A stretch of 64,000 nucleotides of DNA from Rhodospirillaceae bacterium (GTDB taxonomy: Bacteria > Pseudomonadota > Alphaproteobacteria > CACIAM-22H2): the NCBI GenBank assembly GCA_022843945.1, contig JALHMR010000006.1:1-64000 (forward strand), given 5' to 3'. The translations under genes and the position numbers were made by a program. Positions 56,434-64,000 of the stretch are shown piece after piece (position 1 is the first letter of the stretch; each line of letters opens with the position of its first letter). The notes under the pieces are model-generated. The model was not told where the DNA came from. It saw nothing but the letters and a program-made list of their open reading frames with translations, and did not search any database.

Positions 56434-57492
56434 ATGCTTTACCGCGAGACCGGCCAATACAAGACGAGCTACTCCGCCGATCAGGCGATGTTCCCGATCC
56501 TGCAGGATCGCGTCGGTCTGGTGCTGATCCTCATCGTGGCCTTCGTCGGCGTGCCGATGGTGGCCACGCAATACACCTACACCGGCATCCTCATCCCCTT
56601 CCTGATCCTGGCGCTGGCGGCCATCGGCCTCAATCTCCTGACCGGCTATTGCGGCCAGGTTTCGCTTGGCACGGGCGGGTTCATGGCAGTGGGCGCCTAT
56701 GCCGCCTACAACCTCGTCATCCGCGTTCCCGACATCAACATCCTGCTGGCCATCTTCCTCGGCGGCGGCATCTCGGCCCTGGTCGGCGTGCTCTTCGGCC
56801 TGCCCAGCCTGCGCATCAAGGGCTTCTACCTCGCGGTGGCCACGCTGGCGGCACAGTTCTTCCTCGACTGGCTGTTCATCCGCATCAAGTGGTTCTCCAA
56901 CTACGCTCCCAATGCCAACGCCCCCGACCTCGTCATCTTCGGCGTGTCCTTCAGCTCGCCGCTGGAACGCTATCTCTTCGTGCTGACCATCGTCTGCTTC
57001 ATGGCCCTGCTCGCCAAGAACCTGGTGCGCAGCCGGGTGGGCCGCGCCTGGATGGCGGTGCGTGACATGGACATCGCCGCCGAGATCATCGGCATCCGCC
57101 TGCTGCACACCAAGCTGCTCGCCTTCGCCGTCAGCTCGTTCTATTGCGGTGTCGCCGGCGCGCTCTGGGCCTTCGTGCATCTCGGCGCCTGGGAGCCCCT
57201 GACCTTCGACGTCAACCGCTCCTTCCAGGTCCTGTTCATGGTGATCATCGGCGGGCTGGGATCGATCCTGGGCTCGATCCTCGGGGCTGCCTTCATCTTC
57301 GCGATACCGATCCTGATCAACCAGGTCCCCGCCACCTTCGGCATGCCGATCTCCACGGCGCTGGCGGCGCACCTCGAAGGCATGATCTTCGGCTCGCTCA
57401 TCATCTTCTTCCTGATCGCCGAGCCGCACGGCTTCGCCCGGCTCTGGCAGATCGGCAAGGAAAAGCTGCGTCTCTGGCCGTTTCCGCACTAG
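56434..57492 (+). CDS. livM: Liv-type ABC permease LivM (second cassette)
   Basis: The 352-residue permease begins with a hydrophilic N-terminal tail of about 30 residues (YRETGQYKTSYSADQAMFPI) before the first span. LivM motifs are GLNLLTGYCGQVSLGTGGFM, GFYLAVATLAAQFFLDWLF and AVRDMDIAAEIIGIRLLHTK. The N-terminal tail is characteristic of this ligase-associated cassette. About 118 bp separate it from the binding-protein gene. Confidence 0.94.
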   Translation: MLYRETGQYKTSYSADQAMFPILQDRVGLVLILIVAFVGVPMVATQYTYTGILIPFLILALAAIGLNLLTGYCGQVSLGTGGFMAVGAYAAYNLVIRVPDINILLAIFLGGGISALVGVLFGLPSLRIKGFYLAVATLAAQFFLDWLFIRIKWFSNYAPNANAPDLVIFGVSFSSPLERYLFVLTIVCFMALLAKNLVRSRVGRAWMAVRDMDIAAEIIGIRLLHTKLLAFAVSSFYCGVAGALWAFVHLGAWEPLTFDVNRSFQVLFMVIIGGLGSILGSILGAAFIFAIPILINQVPATFGMPISTALAAHLEGMIFGSLIIFFLIAEPHGFARLWQIGKEKLRLWPFPH

Positions 57493-57609
57493 GAACAGCG
57501 GGATTTCCGGGGCCCCGCGCGTTTGCCTGCCCCCGGGTTTGTTGCTAGGGTTTCGACAACGCCATGCGCCGTTAACCGGTTGACTGGCAAAGCATTAAGG
57601 GAGGTAGCG

Positions 57610-58932
57610 ATGCAATTCACACGACTGGCCTTGGGACTGGCGGGCGCGGCTTCGATCGCGGCCCCGCTGGCCTTCTCCGCACCGGCGCAGGCCCAGAACG
57701 AGCAGTTCGTTCCGGCGCTCGTCTACCGGACCGGCGCCTACGCGCCCAACGGCATTCCGTTCGCCAACGGCCGCAAGGACTATTTCGCGCTGCTCAACGC
57801 GCGTGACGGCGGTATCAACGGCGTCAAGATCGTCTACGAGGAATGCGAGACTGGTTACGCCACCGACCGCGGCGTGGAATGCTACGAGCGTCTCAAGGGC
57901 AAGGGCCCGACCGGCGCCGCGGCCTTCTCGCCGCTTTCCACCGGCATCACCTTCGCCCTCACCGAGAAGGCGCCCGCCGACAAGATCCCGCTGCTCACCA
58001 TGGGGTATGGGCGCGCCGATTCGGTCGACGGCAGCGTGTTCCAGTGGAACTTCCCGCTCACCGGCAGCTACTGGGACGCCGCCAACATCCTGATGCAGCA
58101 CATCGCCCGCCAGGCCGGCGGCGCCGATAAGCTCAAGGGCAAGCGCCTGGCGCTCGTCTATCACGACTCGCCGTACGGCAAGGAGCCGATCGCGGTCCTC
58201 GAGGAAGCCTCCAAGCGCCTGGGCTTCAAGTTCGACGCCATGCCGGTGACGCATCCCGGCGTCGAGCAGAAGTCGACCTGGCTGCAGATCCGCCAGAACC
58301 GCCCCGACTGGGTGTTCCTCTGGGGCTGGGGCGTGATGAACTCGACCTCGATCAAGGAAGCGGTCGCCGTCAACTACCCGCGCGAGAAGATGTTCGGCGT
58401 GTGGTGGTCGGGTGCCGAGCCTGACGTCCTGCCGGCCGGTGACGGCGCCAAGGGCTACTACTCGCTCGCCCTGCATGTCGCGGGCGCGGTCGCGCCGGTG
58501 CATCAGGAGATGATCAAGCACGTCTATGACAAGGGTCAGGGCGCGGGCAAGAAGGAGGAGATCGGCGAAGTCCTCTACAACCGCGGCCTGATGGACGGGC
58601 TGTTCGTCGCCGAAGCCATCCGCACCGCGATGGGCAAGTTCGGCAACAAGCCGATGACCGGCGAGCAGGTGCGCTGGGGCTTCGAGAACCTCAACCTGAC
58701 CAACGAGCGCATCAAGCAGTTGGGCTACGAAGGCCTGGCGCAGCCGGTCAAGGTCTCGTGCCAGGACCACGCTGGCGTGCACAGCGCCCGCGTCCAGCAG
58801 TGGGACGGGAAGAAGTGGAACTTCGTCTCCGATGTGTACCGCGCCAACCAGGACCTGCTGCGGCCAATGATCAAGGAATCGGCCGACAAGTACGCCAAAG
58901 AGAAGAACATCAAGGCGGGTTGCGTATCGTAA
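57610..58932 (+). CDS. Liv-type ABC substrate-binding protein (second cassette)
   Basis: The 440-residue periplasmic protein has a Sec signal (QFTRLALGLAGAASIAAPLA, cleaved after APAQAQ). The start is set by the SD GGGAGGT. The mature fold is type I, with FANGRKDYFALLNARDGGIN, then VYEECETGYATDRGVECYER and QKSTWLQIRQNRPDWVFLWG. It is longer than LivK-type proteins and typical of cassettes that accompany acyl-CoA ligases. The ligand cannot be told from sequence. A strong hairpin follows before livF. Confidence 0.93.
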   Translation: MQFTRLALGLAGAASIAAPLAFSAPAQAQNEQFVPALVYRTGAYAPNGIPFANGRKDYFALLNARDGGINGVKIVYEECETGYATDRGVECYERLKGKGPTGAAAFSPLSTGITFALTEKAPADKIPLLTMGYGRADSVDGSVFQWNFPLTGSYWDAANILMQHIARQAGGADKLKGKRLALVYHDSPYGKEPIAVLEEASKRLGFKFDAMPVTHPGVEQKSTWLQIRQNRPDWVFLWGWGVMNSTSIKEAVAVNYPREKMFGVWWSGAEPDVLPAGDGAKGYYSLALHVAGAVAPVHQEMIKHVYDKGQGAGKKEEIGEVLYNRGLMDGLFVAEAIRTAMGKFGNKPMTGEQVRWGFENLNLTNERIKQLGYEGLAQPVKVSCQDHAGVHSARVQQWDGKKWNFVSDVYRANQDLLRPMIKESADKYAKEKNIKAGCVS

Positions 58933-58961
58933 CCCTCCGTGTCGATCTGAACGCGTAACGA

Positions 58962-58994
58962 GGGGCGGGCGCCGACGCCCGCCCCTTTCTTCTT
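58962..58994 (+). terminator. Strong hairpin between the second binding protein and livF
   Basis: A perfect 10-bp GC stem (GGGGCGGGCG with CGCCCGCCCC, loop CCGA) is followed by TTTCTTCTT. It lies in the 73-bp gap before livF and can act as a partial terminator. Confidence 0.88.
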
Positions 58995-59005
58995 CCGGAT
59001 AAAGC

Positions 59006-59845
59006 ATGACCGCCATTCCTGCCGCCCCTAAGGCCGACACCGCGGCGCCGCTGCTGCGGGTCAACAACATCGAGGTCATCTACGACCACGTCATCCTCGT
59101 GCTCAAGGGCGTGAGCCTGGTGCTGCCGGCCGGCGGCATCGTGGCGCTGCTGGGCGCCAATGGCGCCGGCAAGACGACGACTCTCAAGGCCATCTCCAAC
59201 CTGCTCAAGGCCGAGCGCGGCAACGTCACCAAGGGCTCGATCGAGGCCTTCGGCGAGCGCATCGACCAACTCACCGCTTCCGACCTCGTCCGGAAGGGCA
59301 TCATCCAGGTGATGGAAGGCCGCCACTGTTTCGGCCACCTCACGGTCGAGGAGAACCTGATGACCGGCGCCTTCTCGCGCCGCGACGGCCGCGGCGCCGT
59401 CGCCGCCGACATCGAGCGCTGCTACAGCTATTTCCCGCGCCTTAAGGAACGGCGCAAATCGCAGGCCGGCTACACCTCGGGCGGCGAACAGCAGATGACG
59501 GCCATCGCCCGCGCCCTGATGAGCCGGCCCAAGGTGATCCTGCTCGACGAACCGTCGATGGGCCTGGCCCCGCAGCTGGTGGAAGAAATCTTCGAGATCG
59601 TCGTGCGCCTCAACCGCGACGAAGGCGTGTCGATCCTGCTGGCCGAGCAGAACACCAACATGGCGCTGCGCTACTCGCATTACGGCTACATCCTGGAGAA
59701 CGGCCGCGTGGTCATGGACGGCGACGCCGCCGAGCTGCGCCAGAACGAGGACGTCAAGGAGTTCTATCTCGGCCTCTCGGCGTCCGGCCGCAAGAGCTAC
59801 CGCGAGGTCAAGCACTACAAGCGCCGCAAGCGCTGGCTGGCCTGA
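59006..59845 (+). CDS. livF: Liv-type ABC ATPase LivF (second cassette)
   Basis: The 279-residue ATPase has Walker A GANGAGKTT, Q-loop MEGRHCFGHLTVEENLMTGA, signature TSGGEQQM, Walker B VILLDEPSMGLAPQ and EQNTNMAL, all LivF-like. The C-terminus has a basic tail (REVKHYKRRKRWLA). It is the only livF in the window and could serve both Liv cassettes. It lies 4 bp before the PaaK-like ligase gene. Confidence 0.94.
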   Translation: MTAIPAAPKADTAAPLLRVNNIEVIYDHVILVLKGVSLVLPAGGIVALLGANGAGKTTTLKAISNLLKAERGNVTKGSIEAFGERIDQLTASDLVRKGIIQVMEGRHCFGHLTVEENLMTGAFSRRDGRGAVAADIERCYSYFPRLKERRKSQAGYTSGGEQQMTAIARALMSRPKVILLDEPSMGLAPQLVEEIFEIVVRLNRDEGVSILLAEQNTNMALRYSHYGYILENGRVVMDGDAAELRQNEDVKEFYLGLSASGRKSYREVKHYKRRKRWLA

Positions 59846-59849
59846 TCCC

Positions 59850-61109
59850 GTGAGCGACACCTTCGAATATTTCGACGAGCTCGAGACCCGCGACCCGGAC
59901 CTGCGCGAGCAGGCCCAGTTCGACGCGCTGGTCGAGCAGATCGCCAACGCCAAGACCAACGCGCCGGGCTACGCCGAGATCCTCAAGGGCATCGAGCCCG
60001 CGGATGTCCGGGACCGCGCCGCGCTGGCGAGACTGCCGATCGTGCGCAAGTCCGAGCTGATCGAGCGGCAGAAGAAGCTGTTCGCGGGCCACGACCCCTT
60101 CGGCGGGCTCACCGCGGTCAAGACCGGGCGGCTGGCCCGCATCTTCGCCTCGCCCGGGCCGATCTACGATCCCGAGGCGATGCGGCCGGATTACTGGCGG
60201 CTGGCGCGTGCCCTGTTCGGCGCCGGCTTCCGCCGCGGCGACATCATCCACAACAGCTTCGCCTATCACCTGACGCCGGCGGGCTCGATGCTCGAATCGG
60301 GCTGCCACGCGCTGGGCTGCGCCGTGGTGCCGGCGGGCACCGGCAATACCGAGCTCCAGGTGCGCACCATCGCCGACGTCAAGCCCAAGGGCTATACCGG
60401 CACGCCGTCCTTCCTCAAGATCCTGCTCGACAAGGGGCGCGAGCTCGGCGTCGACATCCGGACGATGAAGCGCGCGCTGGTCTCGGGCGAGGCGCTGCCG
60501 CCCTCCTTGCGCAACGACATCAAGATGATGGGTGTGAAGGTCAAGCAGTGTTACGCCAGCGCCGATCTCGGCCTCATCGCCTACGAGACGGTGGTCGGCG
60601 AAGGCATGGTGGCCGACGAGTGGATCATCGTCGAGATCGTGCGCCCGGGAACCGGCGACCCCGTGCCCGATGGCGAGGCCGGCGAGGTGGTGATCACCAC
60701 GCTCAATCCCGAATACCCGCTGATCCGCTTCGCCACCGGCGATCTCTCGGCGGTGATGCTGGGCATGAGCCCGTGCGGCCGCACCAATGTGCGGCTCAAG
60801 GGCTGGATGGGCCGCGCCGACCAGACGACCAAGGTCAAGGGCATGTTCGTCCATCCCGGCCAGATCGCCGAGGTGATGAAGCGCCACAAGTTCGCCGGCC
60901 GCTACCGTCTGGTCGTCGACCGCGTCCAGGACAACGACGTCATGACCCTCAAATGCGAAAGCCCCGCCGGTCGCGACGAGGCGCTGGCCGCCAAGATCGG
61001 CGACACCCTGCAGGCGGTGACCAAGATGCGCGGCACGGTCGAGCTGCTGCCGCCCGGCACCCTGCCCAACGACGGCAAGGTGATCGAGGACATCCGCAGC
61101 TACGACTGA
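59850..61109 (+). CDS. PaaK-like AMP-dependent ligase
   Basis: The 419-residue protein starts with GTG and belongs to the phenylacetate-CoA ligase family of short adenylating enzymes. The N-terminal FEYFDELETRDPDLREQAQF, the core QCYASADLGLIAYETVVGEG, IRFATGDLSAVM and the C-terminal domain (RVQDNDVMTLKCESP) are typical. The Ser/Gly-rich ATP loop of standard PaaK (SSGTTGKPT) is not evident: the equivalent region reads RIFASPGPIYDPEAM. Activity could be altered. It is the last gene of the second Liv cassette, so two ligases of different families bracket one transporter. Confidence 0.88.
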   Translation: MSDTFEYFDELETRDPDLREQAQFDALVEQIANAKTNAPGYAEILKGIEPADVRDRAALARLPIVRKSELIERQKKLFAGHDPFGGLTAVKTGRLARIFASPGPIYDPEAMRPDYWRLARALFGAGFRRGDIIHNSFAYHLTPAGSMLESGCHALGCAVVPAGTGNTELQVRTIADVKPKGYTGTPSFLKILLDKGRELGVDIRTMKRALVSGEALPPSLRNDIKMMGVKVKQCYASADLGLIAYETVVGEGMVADEWIIVEIVRPGTGDPVPDGEAGEVVITTLNPEYPLIRFATGDLSAVMLGMSPCGRTNVRLKGWMGRADQTTKVKGMFVHPGQIAEVMKRHKFAGRYRLVVDRVQDNDVMTLKCESPAGRDEALAAKIGDTLQAVTKMRGTVELLPPGTLPNDGKVIEDIRSYD

Positions 61110-61120
61110 TCGGACGGCGC

Positions 61121-62377
61121 CTAGGCGAGCTCCTGCCTGGCCGTCTCGCGCTGGGTCAGCACCACCAGGAACGACAGCGAAGCGGCCGCCATCAGGTAGA
61201 AGGCCGGCGCCAGGTCGTAATGCGTGCGGCTGATCAGGTAGGCGGCGACCATCGGCGTGGTGCCGCCGATCAGGCCGAGGCAGAGGTTGTAGCCGATCGA
61301 CAGCGCCGAGCAACGGCGGCGGGCCTCGAACATCTCGACCATGGCCGCAGGCCCGACTCCCAGGAAAGCGCCGATCAGCAGCGCGAAGGCAAAATGCGCC
61401 AGCAGGATCGCGCTGAACTCCGGCGTATGCATGACCCAGAACAGCGGCCAGGACAGCAACACCAGCCCGCCGGTCGAGGCCAGCAGCACCGGCCGGCGGC
61501 CGATACGGTCGGACAGCGCGCCGGCCAGCGGCATGACCAGCACCATGATCGCCATGTTGATGGTGTTGATCTCGAAGGCTTCGCCCGAGGGGATGCCGTC
61601 GACCATCGGCAGGTAGGTCGTGATGTAGACGAACATCATGTAGAAGGCGACGCCGTTGAGCGCCGTCAGGCCGAAGACGCGCAGCATGCCCGGCCATTCG
61701 TGCTGCAGCGCCTCGGCGATCGGGTTGGCGGGAGCTGAAGCAGCGGCGGGCGCCGTCTCCGGCAGGCCGCGGCGCAGCCACAACGCGAACAGCGCGATCG
61801 GCAGGCCGAGCAGGAAAGCCAGGCGCCAGCCCCAGTCGCCCAGCGCCTGCGCCGGCATCTCGGCACTGAGCAGCGTGGCCACCGCCGAACCGAGCAGCAC
61901 GCCGGCCACCGAGCTCGACACCGCCAGGCTGCCGGCGAAGCCGCGTTTCCCGGGGCCGGCATGCTCGACCATGTAGATGACCGAGCTCGTGTACTCGCCG
62001 CCCACGGCCACACCCTGCGCCAGGCGCAACAGCACCATGGCGGCGGGCGCGAGCAGGCCGATGGTCGCGTAGCCCGGCAGCACGCCGATCAGGAAGGTCG
62101 GCAGCACCATGGCCGCCACCGAGATCAGCAGGCTGGCGCGCCGGCCGAAGCGGTCGCCGATATGGCCGAAGACGAAGCCGCCGAGCGGCCGGGCAAGGAA
62201 GCCGACGGCAAAGACGCCGAAGGAGGCGAGCAGCGAGACAGACGGATCGCTGGCCGGGAAGAACTCGCGCCCGATCGCCGCCGCGAAGAAGCCGTAGACG
62301 GCGAAGTCGTACCACTCCATGGCATTGCCGACCACGCCGGCCGTCGTGACGCGCCAGCGCCCCACCCGCTCGCTCAT
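61121..62377 (-). CDS. MFS transporter, metabolite:H+ symporter (MHS) family
   Basis: The 418-residue protein has twelve spans. MHS signatures are TTAGVVGNAMEWYDFAVYGF at the N-terminus, GHIGDRFGRR between spans 2 and 3, and LLRLAQGVAVGGEYTSSVIY in span 4. Relatives import organic acids such as alpha-ketoglutarate, shikimate, benzoate-type acids or proline/betaine. The start is the ATG at 62377; the frame stays open far upstream only because it shadows the amidase gene. It lies 35 bp downstream of the amidase gene and converges with the PaaK-like gene. Confidence 0.93.
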   Translation of the reverse strand: MSERVGRWRVTTAGVVGNAMEWYDFAVYGFFAAAIGREFFPASDPSVSLLASFGVFAVGFLARPLGGFVFGHIGDRFGRRASLLISVAAMVLPTFLIGVLPGYATIGLLAPAAMVLLRLAQGVAVGGEYTSSVIYMVEHAGPGKRGFAGSLAVSSSVAGVLLGSAVATLLSAEMPAQALGDWGWRLAFLLGLPIALFALWLRRGLPETAPAAASAPANPIAEALQHEWPGMLRVFGLTALNGVAFYMMFVYITTYLPMVDGIPSGEAFEINTINMAIMVLVMPLAGALSDRIGRRPVLLASTGGLVLLSWPLFWVMHTPEFSAILLAHFAFALLIGAFLGVGPAAMVEMFEARRRCSALSIGYNLCLGLIGGTTPMVAAYLISRTHYDLAPAFYLMAAASLSFLVVLTQRETARQELA

Positions 62378-62412
62378 TGAATCTGCCCCCCGAAAGAAAT
62401 CCCCGCCGTAAC

Positions 62413-63216
62413 TTACAGGACCTTGTGCTGGTGCACCGGGATCATCTGCCGCACCTCGCGCTGGTAGCCGAAGTCGAGCCGCGCCGTGACGAAGCCCGGC
62501 TTGTCGTAGGCCTTGGCGATGACGTGGCCCCAGGGGTTGACCACCAGGCTGTGGCCGTAGGTCGTGCGGTTGCCGTTGGCATAGGTGCCGCATTGGGCGG
62601 CCGCCAGCACGTAGGTCTCGGTCTCGATGGCCCGCGCGCGCAACAGGACCTCCCAATGGTCCTTGCCGGTCTGCAGAGTGAAAGCCGCCGGCACCATGAT
62701 GATCTCCGCGCCCTTCTTGGCCAGCGCCTGGTAGAGCTCGGGGAAGCGCACGTCGTAGCAGATCGAGGCGCCGATCTCGTGCCCCTCGGCCCTGTAGGTC
62801 ACCACCTCGCCGCCGCGCGCGAAAGTCGCCGATTCCCGGTATTCCTTGCCGTCGGGCGTCACCACATCGAAGAGATGGATCTTGCGATAGCGCGCGATCT
62901 CCGTGCCGTCGCGGTCGAAGACGCAGGTCGTGTTGTAGAGCTTGTCGCCGTCGGCCTCGAGCAGGCTGCCGCCATGCACGACGATCCGGTGCTGGCGGGC
63001 GAGGTCGCGCAGCAGAGTCCAGGCCTCGCCGCCCGGCAAGGTCTCGGCGGCCGCCTTCTTGGCCTCCCGGCTCTCGCTCAGATGGGTGAACATCTCGGGC
63101 AGCAGGACGAGGTCGGGATGGTCGGCCGCCACCGCTTCGTCGATCAGGCGCTTGGCCTGGGCGAGGTTCGCCGCTTTGTTCTCCTGCGAGTTCATCTGGA
63201 TCAGCGAGACTTTCAT
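62413..63216 (-). CDS. Nit2-like carbon-nitrogen hydrolase (omega-amidase type)
   Basis: The 267-residue protein is a nitrilase-superfamily member with the triad E41 (LLPEMF), K112 (RKIHLFD) and C153 (SICYDVRFPELY). MNSQENKAANLAQAKRLIDE and YDVRFPELYQ fit the Nit1/Nit2 branch, whose members hydrolyse alpha-ketoglutaramate or deaminated glutathione. It is probably co-transcribed with the MFS gene and divergent from ccmA. No direct connection to benzoate breakdown is apparent. Confidence 0.92.
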   Translation of the reverse strand: MKVSLIQMNSQENKAANLAQAKRLIDEAVAADHPDLVLLPEMFTHLSESREAKKAAAETLPGGEAWTLLRDLARQHRIVVHGGSLLEADGDKLYNTTCVFDRDGTEIARYRKIHLFDVVTPDGKEYRESATFARGGEVVTYRAEGHEIGASICYDVRFPELYQALAKKGAEIIMVPAAFTLQTGKDHWEVLLRARAIETETYVLAAAQCGTYANGNRTTYGHSLVVNPWGHVIAKAYDKPGFVTARLDFGYQREVRQMIPVHQHKVL

Positions 63217-63278
63217 CGGCGCCCTTTACGTCTAAAATCCTAGTGGACGCAAGCGCCGCGCTTCGTGTCAATAGGGGG

Positions 63279-63917
63279 GTGATCGATTCGCTGCCCGCCC
63301 GGCTGACCGCCGCCGATCTGACCTGCGACCGCGGCGAGCGTCGTGTGTTCTCGGGCGTGCGCTTCGATATCTCCGGCGGCGACGCGCTGGCCGTGGTCGG
63401 GCCCAACGGGGCCGGCAAGTCGACCCTGCTGCGCCTGATCGCCGGCCTGCTGCCGGCCGCCGACGGGGCCTTGCGCTGGAACGGCGACCTGGTCACAGAC
63501 GATCCCGAACGCCATCGGGCACGCCTCCACTATCTTGGCCACCAGGATGCGGTGAAACCGGCGCTGACCCCGCTGGAGACACTGGGTTTCAATGCCCGGC
63601 TGCGCGGCAGCGTTCCCAACGCCGCAAGCCTGCATGCCGCCCTCGAGGCGCTGGGTCTCGCGCCCCTTGCCGACCTGCCCGGCCGTTTCCTGTCGCAGGG
63701 CCAGCGCCGCCGCGTGGCCCTCGCCCGCCTGCTGGCCAGCCCGGCCCCGCTCTGGCTGCTCGACGAGCCGACACTCGGCCTCGATGCCGAGGCGCTCGGC
63801 CGGCTCGCCGATCTCATTGATACCCATCGCTCGCGCGGCGGCATGGTGCTGGTCGCCACGCATGGCGGGCTCGATCTCGGCGCCCACGCCACCCTTGATC
63901 TGGGGGACCGCGCATGA
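63279..63917 (+). CDS. ccmA: Heme exporter ATP-binding protein CcmA
   Basis: CcmA is the ATPase of the CcmABCD complex that releases haem-loaded CcmE in cytochrome c maturation system I. With the GTG at 63279 it has 212 residues: Walker [10 protein letters not shown], the signature FLSQGQRRRVALARLL (Q-G-Q variant usual in CcmA) and Walker B LWLLDEPTLGLD. The short length is typical of CcmA. The frame is also open to a GTG at 63243. The stop overlaps the ccmB start (ATGA). Confidence 0.93.
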   Translation: MIDSLPARLTAADLTCDRGERRVFSGVRFDISGGDALAVVGPNGAGKSTLLRLIAGLLPAADGALRWNGDLVTDDPERHRARLHYLGHQDAVKPALTPLETLGFNARLRGSVPNAASLHAALEALGLAPLADLPGRFLSQGQRRRVALARLLASPAPLWLLDEPTLGLDAEALGRLADLIDTHRSRGGMVLVATHGGLDLGAHATLDLGDRA

Positions 63918-64000
63918 GCGCGCTGGCGGCCGTCCTGCGGCGCGAGCTGCGTCTCGCCTGGCGCAGCCCGGGCGACAGTCTCAACGTGCTGCTGTTCTTC
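63914..64000 (+). CDS. ccmB: Heme exporter permease CcmB, N-terminal start (partial)
   Basis: The first 29 codons are visible before the window ends. SALAAVLRRELRLAWRSPGD followed by hydrophobic sequence is the standard CcmB N-terminus. It overlaps ccmA by 4 bp, so the ccm operon continues beyond the window. Confidence 0.88.
   Translation, partial: MSALAAVLRRELRLAWRSPGDSLNVLLFF

Noticed and set aside
62378-63496. Long minus-strand frame extending the MFS transporter upstream
   Set aside because: It runs through the amidase gene in another phase. The MHS signature and the ATG at 62377 define the true start.

Overview
The window is high-GC DNA (roughly two thirds G+C) from an alphaproteobacterium, most like a member of the Rhodospirillales or a near relative. 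The signs are the mtaB-ftsY junction, a DUF2336 protein, CarD beside ferredoxin FdxA, a SUV3-type helicase followed by an S4-domain gene, DUF1223 close to acnA, and alphaproteobacterial dispersed palindromic repeats. There is no rRNA, phage, integrase, transposase, CRISPR array or plasmid origin. One tRNA gene (tRNA-Arg, CCU) is present.

Layout. 1-6448: end of mtaB, ftsY, a long non-coding stretch leading to a 15-residue lysine-rich micro-ORF with its own terminator, a large unrecognised membrane protein, a DMT exporter and a YbaL-type cation/proton antiporter. 6461-9454: a palindromic repeat abutting modC, then modCBA with a candidate Mo-responsive operator, and a Nudix hydrolase. 9526-20119: ECF sigma/anti-sigma pair, pgk, a double cold-shock-domain protein, a phosphoesterase, rlmJ, a frameshifted GST, a pirin and two parts of an Fe(III) transporter. 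20171-26877: tRNA-Arg, pentapeptide-repeat protein, DUF2336, PagL-like lipid A deacylase, a His-rich secreted protein, proline iminopeptidase, a thermonuclease-like protein and a degenerate PPP-type phosphatase homologue. 26973-33390: carD, fdxA, two TerC-family genes (one fused to a UspA domain), an S4 protein and a SUV3-like helicase, all on the minus strand. 33529-39368: htpG, DUF1223, a small secreted protein and acnA.

39502-63216 is a catabolic block of about 24 kb. It holds a small winged-helix protein and a LysR regulator; the aerobic benzoyl-CoA (box) pathway genes boxB, boxC, the regulator boxR and a benzoate-CoA ligase; a Liv-type importer (binding protein, LivH, LivM, LivG, no LivF); an alpha/beta hydrolase; a second, complete Liv-type importer flanked by two different acyl-adenylating enzymes; an MHS-family MFS transporter; and a Nit2-type amidase. 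ccmA and the start of ccmB close the window.

How it works together. Benzoate or a similar aromatic acid would enter through the first Liv system, be activated by the ligase, epoxidised by BoxB and ring-opened by BoxC. BoxR senses benzoyl-CoA and probably acts at TGCA-N6-TGCA-type sites; one of these overlaps the -35 of a good boxC promoter. boxA and the semialdehyde dehydrogenase are not in the window. The second Liv cassette with its two ligases looks like an uptake-and-activation module for an organic acid that cannot be named from sequence. In several alphaproteobacteria acnA lies next to ccmA, so the whole catabolic block may have been inserted at that junction.
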